From Streptomyces brasiliensis (GTDB taxonomy: Bacteria; Actinomycetota; Actinomycetes; Streptomycetales; Streptomycetaceae): a DNA stretch of 64,000 nt. Shown here piece by piece: positions 6,591 to 14,895 of this stretch. The stretch is taken from assembly GCF_014647875.1 (NCBI RefSeq), contig NZ_BMQA01000027.1, positions 1 to 64,000 of the forward strand, written 5' to 3'. The notes beneath the pieces were generated by a model. It saw only the letters and a program-made list of their open reading frames with translations, did no database searches and was not told the DNA's origin. Made by a program: the position numbers and the translations under genes. How positions within the stretch are numbered: position 1 is the first letter of the stretch; each line of letters starts with the position of its first letter.

Positions 6591-8612
6591 CTAGTCCGTC
6601 GTAGACGGCGTATTTGGTACCGAGTCGCCACTTCGAGGGCCTGGGACGGTCGCTTCTGGTTCCTCGCCCTCGACCTCATCATCCGGCAGCAGGACTGTTG
6701 GGGTCGCATGCGCGTGCTTGCGCACTAGGTACTCCAACGCATGCTCATCTGTGGACTGGTAGTCGAGCCTGTCCCGGTAGAAGTGGAGTCGCTGCTTACA
6801 CTCCTGGATGACTTCACTCCACTCGCGGACCCACAATCTAGCGTTAGAGCCTATCGCGCTAGCTTGGCCAGGAGGCAGATGAGGCTGTCGGGTGAGACTC
6901 CGCAGGACGTCATCCATGGAATTTCCGATAAGCCAGAAATCCCAGTTGGCCTCAGTGCTGCGAAAGCGTTCGTCCGCAATGACAGTGGTTGCATATTTTA
7001 CGAGCTGAGCATACTCGACCATCCCGAGCTTTACGTTAGGACGCTTGAGTTCCACTACCAAGTGATGGGGCTTCTGCACCCAAACTGTGGTTTTGGAGAG
7101 CATAAGGTCGACTCTCCCTGCATGCCCATCGAGAAGGCGCACATTAGTATCCTCGGGCTCAGGAACTCTTAGAATGGACAAATGCTTTCGGAGAACCTCC
7201 GACAGGCCCCGCTCGCTGACCATGAGGGAATATTCTTCGCCAAAGACCCAGGCTTCGTTCTCCAGAATCTTATGCAATTGATCCCGTTCTCTCGTCACCT
7301 TCCTTGCCTCGGTGTCGAAGAGCAGTATCTCCAGGGCGCGGAGGAAATCAAGTCGGTCAGTCACTGCCGTAGATGTACGGATCAGTGAGGTCAGGCTTGT
7401 GCGCTGCAAGAGGAGTCCAAGCTCCTCCTTTTCCTGGCGAGTCAGGGAGAAGAAGCGCTCAAGGATCTCCGGCGTCTGATCCGGCTTGGCAGCCAGCGTC
7501 TCCTTCAGGAGACCCAGCGTCGCCCTTCTAGCGTTACGAGCTTTTGGGATATGTTTGGCGATAGTCGTGGCTACTGTGTCGAAGGCTTCCCGTTCAGTAA
7601 CCTCTGTAGGTTCGGTAGCCTCCCCTTCATACGGGTAGACCCGTTCCTTCTGCCACTCCAAGACCTGTTCACGACGACGGTCATCCACCCTGCTCCGGAA
7701 GTGCTCGCGCAGACGCCCTCTGGCCCGCTCCACCACCGCCGAGGCTGGAGAATCCTCGTCCCAATCCACCAACGCAAGGTCTTGCGGTCGGTCTTCAAAG
7801 CCCTTCCATGACAGATAAGCCGTGAAATTAAAGCCCGGCGCCTGAATCTCGGGGCGTAGCTTCACTAGTGGCATCCGCCTAGAATCACACAACGCAAGCT
7901 CGCGCGTTACGCCTTTACGCCACTCTATTACTCGCAGTTCAGGAGCAGGGAACTCGTCAACTTGGTCAAGCATGTAGATAGCGGAGTGAACTTGCACTTG
8001 GCCAGGATCCACTCGGATGCCATCATAGGTGATTGATGAATCCGGGTACGTTTCAAGATACAGGGCGAACTCGGTAGTCAGCGCCGAGATCACCCTAGGA
8101 GTATTCAGCAAACGGTCCAGATGAGGAACTGCTCCCCAAGCCTCAACAGTGGTACCGGGTTCCTCGACAGTAGACCCCATCGTGTCAATGCGATAGTTGC
8201 GCATTGCTGAACGGTCGGCCTCAATAACTGTCTTCACCTTGCCATCGACACCCTTGCCGATCGTGACCCAGCGAACATGAACGCCAAGGGCAAAGGCGCG
8301 AACCCGCCCTTGCCCATTTCTGCCGTGCATCGCTCGACCCTTTTCGGTGGAAACTAATGCAGTCTTCTTCCATGAGCCACCCAACTTGTCAAAGTAGGAT
8401 GGGACGGATTCCGAAGGCATCCCATGGCCGTCGTCTGACACGATCACTTTGCCGACGCCGTCGAGCTCGTTCCGTTCGATTAATACTGTGACATTCGTTG
8501 CGTCCGCATCGAGTGCGTTCCAAATTAGCTCAATGACCGCGCCTACCGGATCGTTCAGTTTGGCTACGCCTTCGACATGGTCCTGCTCGACCCTCAGCGT
8601 GATGCTCCCCAT
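6591..8612 (-). CDS. GHKL-type ATPase with C-terminal Shedu-like (DUF4263) nuclease domain
   Basis: 673 residues from ATG 8612, chosen because GGGGAGG lies just upstream; the longer frame adds only hydrophobic shadow. The N-terminus is a GHKL/MORC-like ATPase: N-box E28-x3-N32-x2-D35, G1 DDGHG at 60-64, and a glycine loop GRNGQGR near residue 100. After a middle region (about 200-440) comes a PD-(D/E)XK-type fold: an EAWVFGEEY entry motif like that of Shedu proteins, then RVDLML (catalytic D), VVELKRP (E-x-K) and AQLVKYA. Such ATPase-nuclease fusions act in antiphage defence, so I infer a defence gene. It has TTA codons (for example at 8355-8357) and visibly lower GC than its neighbours, both signs of recent transfer and bldA dependence. 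Confidence 0.8.
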   Translation of the reverse strand: MGSITLRVEQDHVEGVAKLNDPVGAVIELIWNALDADATNVTVLIERNELDGVGKVIVSDDGHGMPSESVPSYFDKLGGSWKKTALVSTEKGRAMHGRNGQGRVRAFALGVHVRWVTIGKGVDGKVKTVIEADRSAMRNYRIDTMGSTVEEPGTTVEAWGAVPHLDRLLNTPRVISALTTEFALYLETYPDSSITYDGIRVDPGQVQVHSAIYMLDQVDEFPAPELRVIEWRKGVTRELALCDSRRMPLVKLRPEIQAPGFNFTAYLSWKGFEDRPQDLALVDWDEDSPASAVVERARGRLREHFRSRVDDRRREQVLEWQKERVYPYEGEATEPTEVTEREAFDTVATTIAKHIPKARNARRATLGLLKETLAAKPDQTPEILERFFSLTRQEKEELGLLLQRTSLTSLIRTSTAVTDRLDFLRALEILLFDTEARKVTRERDQLHKILENEAWVFGEEYSLMVSERGLSEVLRKHLSILRVPEPEDTNVRLLDGHAGRVDLMLSKTTVWVQKPHHLVVELKRPNVKLGMVEYAQLVKYATTVIADERFRSTEANWDFWLIGNSMDDVLRSLTRQPHLPPGQASAIGSNARLWVREWSEVIQECKQRLHFYRDRLDYQSTDEHALEYLVRKHAHATPTVLLPDDEVEGEEPEATVPGPRSGDSVPNTPSTTD

Positions 8613-8797
8613 GGCCCCTCCCCTGACAGCACCGAGCGGCGCGATCACCGCGACGACTACTGTCAGTATCGGCATCATGACGGCTTTTGTGAACACCGCG
8701 ATCACCGTTGCGCATCGGCGAGTGCTCGGTGCCGTCGAAGTCTGTTCGAGCCCTCAGTACCTCCGCCAACCGCCCACCGGTCGCGTAGCGTCGCGGT

Positions 8798-9439
8798 GTG
8801 CTGGCACTTTTCGACCTCGACAACACCCTGATCGACCGACGTGAAGGACTAGCGGACTGGGCTCGCGGGTTCGTCCGCTCGCGACGCCTGCCCGCAGGGG
8901 CGGAGTCGGCCATCTGTGAGCGACTACGGGAGCGGGCTTACCCGTCGGACTTCGTGCACCTGCGGGCGGTGCTCGGGTTGAACGACGACCCGGGGGACCT
9001 GTGGCGCGAGTACGTCGAAGGCGTTGCGCGTTCAGTTCGCTGCTTCCCGGGGGTGCGGAAAGGCCTTGAAGCGCTGCGAGATGAGGGGTGGACCCTCGGC
9101 ATCGCGACGAACGGTGCGGGGGACATTCAGCGGGCCAAGCTCACCGCGATCGGGCTCGCGCCACTCTTCCATGGGATCGCCGTCTCGGAAGAGATCGGAG
9201 TCAGGAAGCCGGCGTACGAGCACTTCGAGGCTGCGGCGGAGCTGTGTGGCACTCCGCTTCACACCGGAGGCTGGATGATCGGAGACGGCCCCGCGACGGA
9301 TATGGACGGGGGCCGGGCGGCAGGGCTCCGTACGGCGTGGGTGTCCAACGGCCGAAGGTGGACCGACAGCCTCCGAGAGCCCGACATCGTGGTGCCGGGC
9401 GTCACGGAAGCCATTGAGGCGATCTTGGCGGCGGGTTAG
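8798..9439 (+). CDS. HAD-superfamily hydrolase
   Basis: 213 residues. Motif I FDLDNTLID at residues 5-13, motif II in GIATNGAGD, motif III Lys in VRKPAYEHF and motif IV GDGPATDMDGG, with an alpha-helical cap between I and II: the layout of phosphoglycolate phosphatase-like HAD enzymes. Substrate unknown. GTG 8798 follows a TAGCGT hexamer by six bases, so it is probably leaderless. It ends tail to tail with the dehydrogenase gene, the two stop codons overlapping in TTAG, and may form a functional set with the kinase-dehydrogenase operon opposite. Confidence 0.85.
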   Translation: MLALFDLDNTLIDRREGLADWARGFVRSRRLPAGAESAICERLRERAYPSDFVHLRAVLGLNDDPGDLWREYVEGVARSVRCFPGVRKGLEALRDEGWTLGIATNGAGDIQRAKLTAIGLAPLFHGIAVSEEIGVRKPAYEHFEAAAELCGTPLHTGGWMIGDGPATDMDGGRAAGLRTAWVSNGRRWTDSLREPDIVVPGVTEAIEAILAAG

Positions 9440-10287
9440 GTGGGCTCGTGCTCGCCGTCACGGTGTAGATGCTCAAGTGCCTTGAGGATGCTCAGGGATG
9501 AATCCCTGTCGTCATCCCATCGGCTCATGACCGCGGCAGACGCCTGCGCCAGATCAGCGGGGAGCCCGACTTCCCGCAAGGCGTCGGCGACCTCACCCAT
9601 TTCGGGCCCCCATCGCCATGATCGCGCGGCCACCTTCGGAATGTAGGCCGTCTCGGCTAGGTAGCTGGTAGCGCGCCCCCGTGCGATGTCGAGTAGCTCT
9701 TCCTCTACTCCGTAGTCTCTGGCGAGGGCGTACGAGACTGCGGCGAGGACGCGGCTCGCCTTCTGGTAGCTGCTGTACGACAGCTTCAGCGCGGAAGCGC
9801 GGCCGATACCGCCGGCCAGGGTGCGCGCTTGTACCGCTGTGCCCGCGAACAGCAACGCCACGTGCGTCGCAGCGTCCGCCGGCCCAGACAAGTACAGGCG
9901 AGCGGACTTCGAGGCGGACGGGGGCGAGCCGATGACAGAGCCGTCGACGACAGACGCCTCAGTCCGGCCCATGATGGCGGAGACGCGCGCCATGCTGGCC
10001 GGAGAGATGGCATTGCCATCCACGTAGATCCCGTTGAACGGGTGCGCCGAGACCTCGACTGCGACGTCTTCCGCGTATGCCGGAGGGCAGATGCTGAGGA
10101 TGACGTCGGCCCGCTCCGTCAGTTCGCCAATGCCACTTGCCGCGGTGAGTCCGTACCTCTGGGCCCGTTCCTTGGTCGCGAGGCTGCGGCCGGTCGGGCA
10201 CCACAGAACCTCAGCTCCATTGCACCTCGCTTGTGCTGCTACCGCGGCGCCCATGCTCCCCGGGTGAAGGACTCCGACGACGGTCAT
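9436..10287 (-). CDS. NAD(P)-binding dehydrogenase with DUF1932-like C-terminus
   Basis: 283 residues. It starts with a Rossmann fold (VVGVLHPGSMGAAVA, residues 3-17) of the 6-phosphogluconate or beta-hydroxyacid dehydrogenase superfamily, continues with the VDGNAISP strand, and has a helical C-terminal domain in which ASALKLSYSSYQK resembles the conserved DUF1932 segment with its catalytic Lys. It overlaps the upstream kinase gene by four bases (ATGA), so the two are translationally coupled. Substrate unknown; the kinase partners suggest a phosphorylated small molecule. Confidence 0.8.
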   Translation of the reverse strand: MTVVGVLHPGSMGAAVAAQARCNGAEVLWCPTGRSLATKERAQRYGLTAASGIGELTERADVILSICPPAYAEDVAVEVSAHPFNGIYVDGNAISPASMARVSAIMGRTEASVVDGSVIGSPPSASKSARLYLSGPADAATHVALLFAGTAVQARTLAGGIGRASALKLSYSSYQKASRVLAAVSYALARDYGVEEELLDIARGRATSYLAETAYIPKVAARSWRWGPEMGEVADALREVGLPADLAQASAAVMSRWDDDRDSSLSILKALEHLHRDGEHEPT

Positions 10288-10871
10288 CCGACCAGTCCTC
10301 GGATGTCGCGCACTTCGGCGGGTGCGTCGGCCAACCGCGCTTCGTCGATGGCCTCCGCTGCCTGAGCTACGCTGACCAGGTCAGTTCTGATGATGAGTGA
10401 CCACGGTTCTGCCGCGTGGTCCAAGAGATCCTGCCGGGTCTCGTGCCAGACCTTGAGCCGGGCTTCCAAGTCCTTGTCTCCGCGGTCCTGGCAGCGCTGA
10501 CGCGTCACATCCTCGGGGCACCACAGGAGCGCCCTTACCCAGTTGATCGGGTACGCCGCGACCGCGCGGACTCCGGCCACCTGGCCCATGTGAAGGACCG
10601 GGATGTGCCCAGAGTCGACGAGCGAGGAAACCTCGCCGCGGTCGATGGCGTACTCAGCGCCGTACCGGCTGTTGCGGTACAGAACCTCTCCGGCTTGCGC
10701 CAGTTCCGCGATGTGCTCGGCCGTCGTGAGCCTGTACCCCGTGGTCCGTCCGGGGCCCGCCTTGAGACGCCGAAAGAGAGCGAACTCCGTCCGTGAGTTG
10801 GACAGTTCGGCCGTGATCGTGTCTTTGCCGGAACCCGGAGGGCCGTACAGGATGACGCCCGAAGGTTTCAC
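10284..10871 (-). CDS. P-loop kinase of guanylate-kinase-like type
   Basis: 195 residues. Walker A GPPGSGKDT at about 10-18, then RRLKAGPGRTTGYR and LYRNSRYGAEYAI segments that match the nucleotide-binding core of guanylate kinase and PhnN-like kinases, and a LID-like region with CQDRGDKDLEARLKVWHE. It is probably a kinase of a nucleotide or other small phosphate acceptor. It overlaps both neighbours by four bases in a three-gene operon (10868-10871 and 10284-10287). It is not the housekeeping guanylate kinase, whose conserved surroundings are absent. Confidence 0.75.
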   Translation of the reverse strand: MKPSGVILYGPPGSGKDTITAELSNSRTEFALFRRLKAGPGRTTGYRLTTAEHIAELAQAGEVLYRNSRYGAEYAIDRGEVSSLVDSGHIPVLHMGQVAGVRAVAAYPINWVRALLWCPEDVTRQRCQDRGDKDLEARLKVWHETRQDLLDHAAEPWSLIIRTDLVSVAQAAEAIDEARLADAPAEVRDIRGLVG

Positions 10872-11884
10872 AGTCCGCCTCCACTCAGTACGTCGCGGGC
10901 TTCGTCGACCAGAGCCACAGCGGCACCGAGCCGGTTGTCGACGACGAAGTGCGGGCCCTGCGGGCGCATCTTCAGGTCGAGCCCTGCAACGTATTCATCC
11001 CACGCTTCCATCTTCCAAGCATCGCGCGCCGCCCCGCGGAATTCGATGTACTCGCGCATCGATTCCGGGTCGCACTCAACCCATATGGTCGCGACGGAGA
11101 CGCGCTTTGAACGGCAGCGGTTTTGAAAACGCTGCATCCACTCGGCCTGAGAGAATTCGGAGATGAATGGGGCGTCAAGGATCGTGGAAATCCCGCAATC
11201 CACGTTGTCCCATGCGGCTTCCATGAGGCAGCGGTATTCGAGCGGGCGAACCTTTTCCCGGTATAGCTCCGAACTCCGGTCATGCGCCTCTCCGCCCAGT
11301 GCGATCAAGAGTTGGTCTACCAGGGGACGCGTCAGGGAGTCCTTGTCGAGGATGGGCCAGCCGGTGAGCCCGCCTAGGAACTTTGCGAACTCCGACTTGC
11401 CCGAGCCTGCAAACCCTCCGACCAAGACCACGGTAGGGCCGTCGACGCTTCCCCCTGCGGTGTGGCGACGCCACGCATCCACCACGCGATTGCGCAGTGC
11501 CTCGCTGTCCACGTCGTCGGTACCTTCACGGATGCTGCTGAGCGCTTGACGTACTGCGTCTGGCTGGTCAGGGAGCTTTCGCTCAGCGGAAGTGGGCGCC
11601 GGCACGGATTCCACAGGGGCATCCTCTCCGGGCAGGGCTTTACGGAAGCCGAGTTGTGCCTCATTGCGACGATAGAGACGGCAGTACGCCCGGCGGTAAT
11701 GCGGACCGGGGTATACCGAGCCTTTCTCGTGGCCCCAGATTGTTTGGAAGTTCGCGGCAATATTGAAGCCGTGACGCTCCGCGATTTCGCGGAGCTTTTC
11801 CCCTGTGTCTTCCAGGGTGAGCCCTATTTCCTCGCGGTGCATTCGCAGGAGATCGGGTTTCCAGTCTGGGTGCTTCCGAGCCAT
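10868..11884 (-). CDS. helix-turn-helix protein fused to a P-loop kinase domain
   Basis: 338 residues. The first 80 contain an XRE-like DNA-binding region (LRMHREEIGLTLEDTGEKL ... IWGHEKGSVYPGPHYRRAY). From about residue 145 comes a P-loop kinase with GGFAGSGKSEF, DKDSLTRP and an RSSELYREKVRPLEY helix, as in AAA_33/zeta-toxin-like small-molecule kinases. The fusion suggests a sensor that regulates its own operon according to its substrate. A 13-bp inverted repeat lies 17 bases upstream of the start and is a good candidate for autoregulation. It heads a three-gene operon with four-base overlaps. Confidence 0.75.
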   Translation of the reverse strand: MARKHPDWKPDLLRMHREEIGLTLEDTGEKLREIAERHGFNIAANFQTIWGHEKGSVYPGPHYRRAYCRLYRRNEAQLGFRKALPGEDAPVESVPAPTSAERKLPDQPDAVRQALSSIREGTDDVDSEALRNRVVDAWRRHTAGGSVDGPTVVLVGGFAGSGKSEFAKFLGGLTGWPILDKDSLTRPLVDQLLIALGGEAHDRSSELYREKVRPLEYRCLMEAAWDNVDCGISTILDAPFISEFSQAEWMQRFQNRCRSKRVSVATIWVECDPESMREYIEFRGAARDAWKMEAWDEYVAGLDLKMRPQGPHFVVDNRLGAAVALVDEARDVLSGGGL

Positions 11885-11901
11885 CTGCCCCTCCTAGATA
11901 G

Positions 11902-11934
11902 CTAGTCGAGCCGCGAGTGTAGCGGCTCGACTAG
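11902..11934. promoter_or_regulatory. 13-bp inverted-repeat operator upstream of the kinase operon
   Basis: CTAGTCGAGCCGC and GCGGCTCGACTAG are exact reverse complements separated by seven bases. The site lies immediately before the first gene of the minus-strand operon, whose product carries a helix-turn-helix, so autoregulation is likely. A terminator is less likely because no transcription unit ends here. Confidence 0.65.
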
Positions 11935-12118
11935 AGCTATGGAAATTCGTGATAGCGCATGTGTAAGCGGATGTATAAAACCGCTTGGATTATCTCAAGT
12001 AGCGGGACGTGATACAGGTTTTCGCGCTGTGGCGGTGGACTTGTCCTACACCGAACACAAGGAGGTTGAGATGCTGCCCGCCGCGACCGCACAGGCCCCT
12101 TCCGTACCCGCCAAAAGG

Positions 12119-12469
12119 TCAGTTCTCTTCCAGGGTCACTACGCGTTGGCGCAGCTCACTAACCTCGCTCCGCAGCTTCTCGACTTCCTCGCGCAGTTCG
12201 GCCACAGCTCCGGCAGGATCGCTGATCCGGGCGGCGTGGCCGGCATCAGGTGTCAGGAAGGCTCCCTTGCCCTGGTGGCTCACTGCCAAGCCGTCTGCCT
12301 TCAGCCGATTGATGGCGGCGCGGGCGACGGTGACCGTGACCTCGTACGTCTCCTGGAGCTGCGCCAACGACGGGAGCTGTCCGGTGCTGGCGAACTCGCC
12401 ATCGGCGATGCGTCGCCGCAGGTCATCGGCAACCTGCTTGTAGGCAAACGTGCCGGTCCACTCGACCAT
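12119..12469 (-). CDS. GntR-family repressor of the element (KorSA type)
   Basis: 116 residues. A GntR winged helix fills residues 8-72 (YKQVADDLRRRIADGEF, QLPSLAQLQETYEVTVTVARAAINRL, KGAFL). Instead of the usual large effector domain there is only a leucine-heptad coiled coil (about 85-115), as in the small KorSA regulators of Streptomyces AICEs. Repeated CTCTGCCTCA words in its upstream region are its likely operators. It should repress its own gene and the transfer and replication genes that diverge to the right. Confidence 0.85.
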   Translation of the reverse strand: MVEWTGTFAYKQVADDLRRRIADGEFASTGQLPSLAQLQETYEVTVTVARAAINRLKADGLAVSHQGKGAFLTPDAGHAARISDPAGAVAELREEVEKLRSEVSELRQRVVTLEEN

Positions 12470-12493
12470 CTACACCCCAAGTCTCGTCACGAT

Positions 12494-12633
12494 CTCTGCC
12501 TCATAGTGCCCAAGCCGCAGAGATAGAACCAGGGTCGCACGCTGCGTGTTCCGTGAAGGGACTTGACGCACTCTGCCTCACAGTGCACTCTGAGGCAGAG
12601 TTGCCAGCGCGACTCCCTCGCAAGAGGCAGAGC
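12494..12633. promoter_or_regulatory. repeated operator words upstream of the GntR gene
   Basis: CTCTGCCTCATAGTGC (12494-12509) and CTCTGCCTCACAGTGC (12571-12586) differ by one base. The second forms an inverted repeat with TGAGGCAGAG (12591-12600), and a further AGAGGCAGAG lies near 12624-12633. The set covers the divergent promoter region and suits a dimeric GntR repressor. Confidence 0.7.
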
Positions 12634-12896
12634 GCTTGAGCAACTCGCTTGACCTGTACGAACAGCGTCCGGATGCATCGCCCGGAGCAAGCGCTGTGAA
12701 GAACTCAACAGAGTGCCGACCCAGCCGCATGAACACGTGCGGTCGATGGGTGCGGGTCACCACCCCGACCGCCCATGTCGGGCCGGGTGACCCGCCCGGA
12801 TCCGCCCCGCGGGGCGGTGACTGGCATTGCGTGATCTGGCATCCGCAGAACCTTCCGCGGCCGTTGCCGCGCTCCCTACCTCAGCCCTTTCGCCGG

Positions 12897-12930
12897 GGCG
12901 GGCGCCGTCTCTCCAAAGCCTGCGCCTGCC
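12897..12930 (+). promoter_or_regulatory. leader hairpin, copy 1
   Basis: GGCGGGCGC and GCGCCTGCC close a 16-base loop (CGTCTCTCCAAAGCCT) that is identical to the loop of the hairpin at 20110-20143. Both are followed by a CTCCCGTCCCT stretch and then the start codon of an operon's first gene. A shared control element of translation or transcription is likely. Confidence 0.6.
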
Positions 12931-12968
12931 TCGGCTTCCTCCCGTCCCTTCACCATCAGGAGTGCACT

Positions 12969-13256
12969 GTGCGTACCTACATCGGCGGTCATCAGGCCGT
13001 CTCTGTCGACGACTTCGCCGAACTGGCCCTGGGCACCCCGATTGAGCTGTGGCTCGGGGTCGAGGGCGAGACGGATGAAGAGCGCGCCGCCCGTGAGGAC
13101 GCTGCGCGCGACATCCTCGCCGACCACCCCGAGATGCCTGACGACCTGATCCGCATCGCGGCCGGGGTCGTCGAGACCCACCCGGAGCTGTTCGACATCG
13201 TCCCCTTGGTCCGCCCCGCCCGGCGCCGTACGCCCCGCCGGGGGGTGGCGGCATGA
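12969..13256 (+). CDS. small acidic AICE-conserved hypothetical protein
   Basis: 95 residues. The start is GTG 12969, seven bases after CAGGAG; the longer upstream frame is not protein-like. The protein is acidic (ETDEERAAREDAARDILADHPEMPDDL) with a basic C-terminal tail (RPARRRTPRR). It is the first gene of the transfer operon and overlaps the next start by four bases. I know similar small proteins from this position in other AICEs, without a function. Confidence 0.7.
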   Translation: MRTYIGGHQAVSVDDFAELALGTPIELWLGVEGETDEERAAREDAARDILADHPEMPDDLIRIAAGVVETHPELFDIVPLVRPARRRTPRRGVAA

Positions 13257-14248
13257 CGACGCAGACCGATGAGCGGCCGGCCGTACCGCCGCTGACCCGC
13301 CCGGAATTGGGTTTGGCCGGTCTCGGGGCGCTCGCCGCCGCCGGGGTCGGCGCGCTGGGACTGATCTCGTCCTTCGACGCGGTCTCGGCTGCTGCGGTCC
13401 GGTGGGGTTTTGGCGAGCCGTGGATGCTGCCGGTCGGCATCGACGTGGCTATTCCGGTGTTCACCCTGGCCAACCTGCTGTTGATCCGCATGGATATGGC
13501 GCTCGCGTGGGTGCGGTTCGTGCCCTGGGCGCTCACGCTGATCACGTGCGGGCTGAACATCGCGGCTGGGAGCTCCCTGTCGGCCAAGCTCGCGCACGGC
13601 ACGATGCCTCTGCTGTGGGTGGTGTTCTCCGAGATCGGCGCGCACATCTACGCCGTACGGATCGGTGCCGCGACCGGCCGGCGGATGGAGAAGGTTCGGT
13701 TCTCCCGCTGGATGCTCGCCCCGCTGTCGACGTTTGCACTGTGGCGTCGTATGACGCTGTGGGAGGTCACCTCCTACGCCGATGCGCTAGCCCTTGAGCG
13801 GGAACGACTGCTGGCCCGTGCGGACCTGCGGGAGCGCTACGGACGTGCGTGGCGGCGCAAGACCCCTCGCCGCGAACGCGTCCTTCTGCGCTTGGGCGAA
13901 CTGATCCCGGCCGGGACCGCCGTCGACCTCGACCCTGGCCCCAAGCCGGAGCCAACCGCGGAAGAGCCCACCTCTTCGGTTCCGAAGGCGCCGCGGAAGC
14001 GGCCCGCCAAGAGCAAGGCCAAGACCGCGCCGCGCAGCGTGGCCGACCTGCTCACGGAGGCGCGCACGGTCACCGCCGACTGGGCCGATGGTGCGGTCAA
14101 TGCCGAAGCGCTACGTAAGGCGTTGCGCTGCGGTTCTGCTCCCGCCCGGCAGGTGCGTGACGCGCTGCTCGCCGAACGGGCCGACGGCCGCACGCTGCAC
14201 CCCGTCGACCGGCCCGCGGCCGACGCCGGCGAGGGGGTGGCCGCGTGA
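13253..14248 (+). CDS. DUF2637-type membrane protein (Spd-like transfer protein)
   Basis: 331 residues. Four hydrophobic segments lie in the first 145 residues (about 20-42, 55-78, 85-105, 115-135), the architecture of DUF2637 proteins on Streptomyces plasmids and AICEs. The C-terminal half is charged, with a Lys/Pro linker (APRKRPAKSKAKTAPR) and a helical region that could bind DNA. Spd proteins spread the element from the septum through the recipient mycelium. Four-base overlaps on both sides make it part of one operon with the diguanylate cyclase. Confidence 0.8.
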   Translation: MTTQTDERPAVPPLTRPELGLAGLGALAAAGVGALGLISSFDAVSAAAVRWGFGEPWMLPVGIDVAIPVFTLANLLLIRMDMALAWVRFVPWALTLITCGLNIAAGSSLSAKLAHGTMPLLWVVFSEIGAHIYAVRIGAATGRRMEKVRFSRWMLAPLSTFALWRRMTLWEVTSYADALALERERLLARADLRERYGRAWRRKTPRRERVLLRLGELIPAGTAVDLDPGPKPEPTAEEPTSSVPKAPRKRPAKSKAKTAPRSVADLLTEARTVTADWADGAVNAEALRKALRCGSAPARQVRDALLAERADGRTLHPVDRPAADAGEGVAA

Positions 14249-14895
14249 ACACGCTCGCCACGATGCTGCTGTCCGCGCTGCCCCTGGCTGCCGGTTGGGT
14301 GGTGCACGTGTGGTGGCTTGGCCGCTGCCTGAACACGGCCCGGCGTGACCCGCTCACGGGGTTACGCACCCGCGACGGCTTCAGCCACCGCGCTACGGCC
14401 TTGCTGAAGGACCCGCGGGCGGTCGTCGTGCTTGCCGACGTCGACAAGTTCAAGCGCATCAACGACACCTACGGTCACGCGGCTGGGGACGCCCTGCTCA
14501 AGGCCATCGCCGACCGCCTCGTTCACCACGTCGGCCGGTCCGGGGTGGCTGGACGGCTCGGGGGCGATGAGTTCGCCGCCGTGCTGATCGATGACCACGG
14601 AACCGCCGGCGACCTGCTCGCCGTGCTGCACGGCGTGCTCGCCCGCCCGGTCGATGGCCAGGACCCGGCCGTACGCACCACAGTCTCGCTCGGCTGGGTG
14701 CGTGCCGCGGACTTCCCCGACGACGACCTGTCCGGCCTGCTGCGGCGGGCGGATGAGGCCATGTACGCGGCCAAACTGGCTCGCGCCGGCACCCGCCGCG
14801 CGGGGATCGGACGGCTATTCGCCACCCTCGCCGGACGCCGCGCCGGACGCACCGGGGCCCGCACCGACGCTCCGGTTGTGGGAGTGGCTGCCTGA
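14245..14895 (+). CDS. membrane-anchored GGDEF diguanylate cyclase
   Basis: 216 residues. An N-terminal membrane helix (residues 5-25) is followed by a complete GGDEF domain: RDPLTGLRTRDGF, metal-binding VVLADVDKFKRINDTYGHAAGD, active-site GRLGGDEF and the DEAMYAAK helix. All catalytic residues are present, so it should make cyclic di-GMP from GTP. No RxxD inhibitory site is visible just before GGDEF. It has a TTA codon at 14362-14364. In Streptomyces, cyclic di-GMP holds BldD active and delays sporulation, so an element-borne cyclase could keep the host in the vegetative state that permits transfer. Confidence 0.88.
   Translation: MNTLATMLLSALPLAAGWVVHVWWLGRCLNTARRDPLTGLRTRDGFSHRATALLKDPRAVVVLADVDKFKRINDTYGHAAGDALLKAIADRLVHHVGRSGVAGRLGGDEFAAVLIDDHGTAGDLLAVLHGVLARPVDGQDPAVRTTVSLGWVRAADFPDDDLSGLLRRADEAMYAAKLARAGTRRAGIGRLFATLAGRRAGRTGARTDAPVVGVAA

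Noticed and set aside
12071..12526. Plus-strand frame from ATG 12071 with an excellent AAGGAGGTTGAG ribosome site
   Set aside because: After about 17 codons it is antisense to the GntR gene. The strong site may be the remnant of a short gene or leader peptide, but no protein can be supported.
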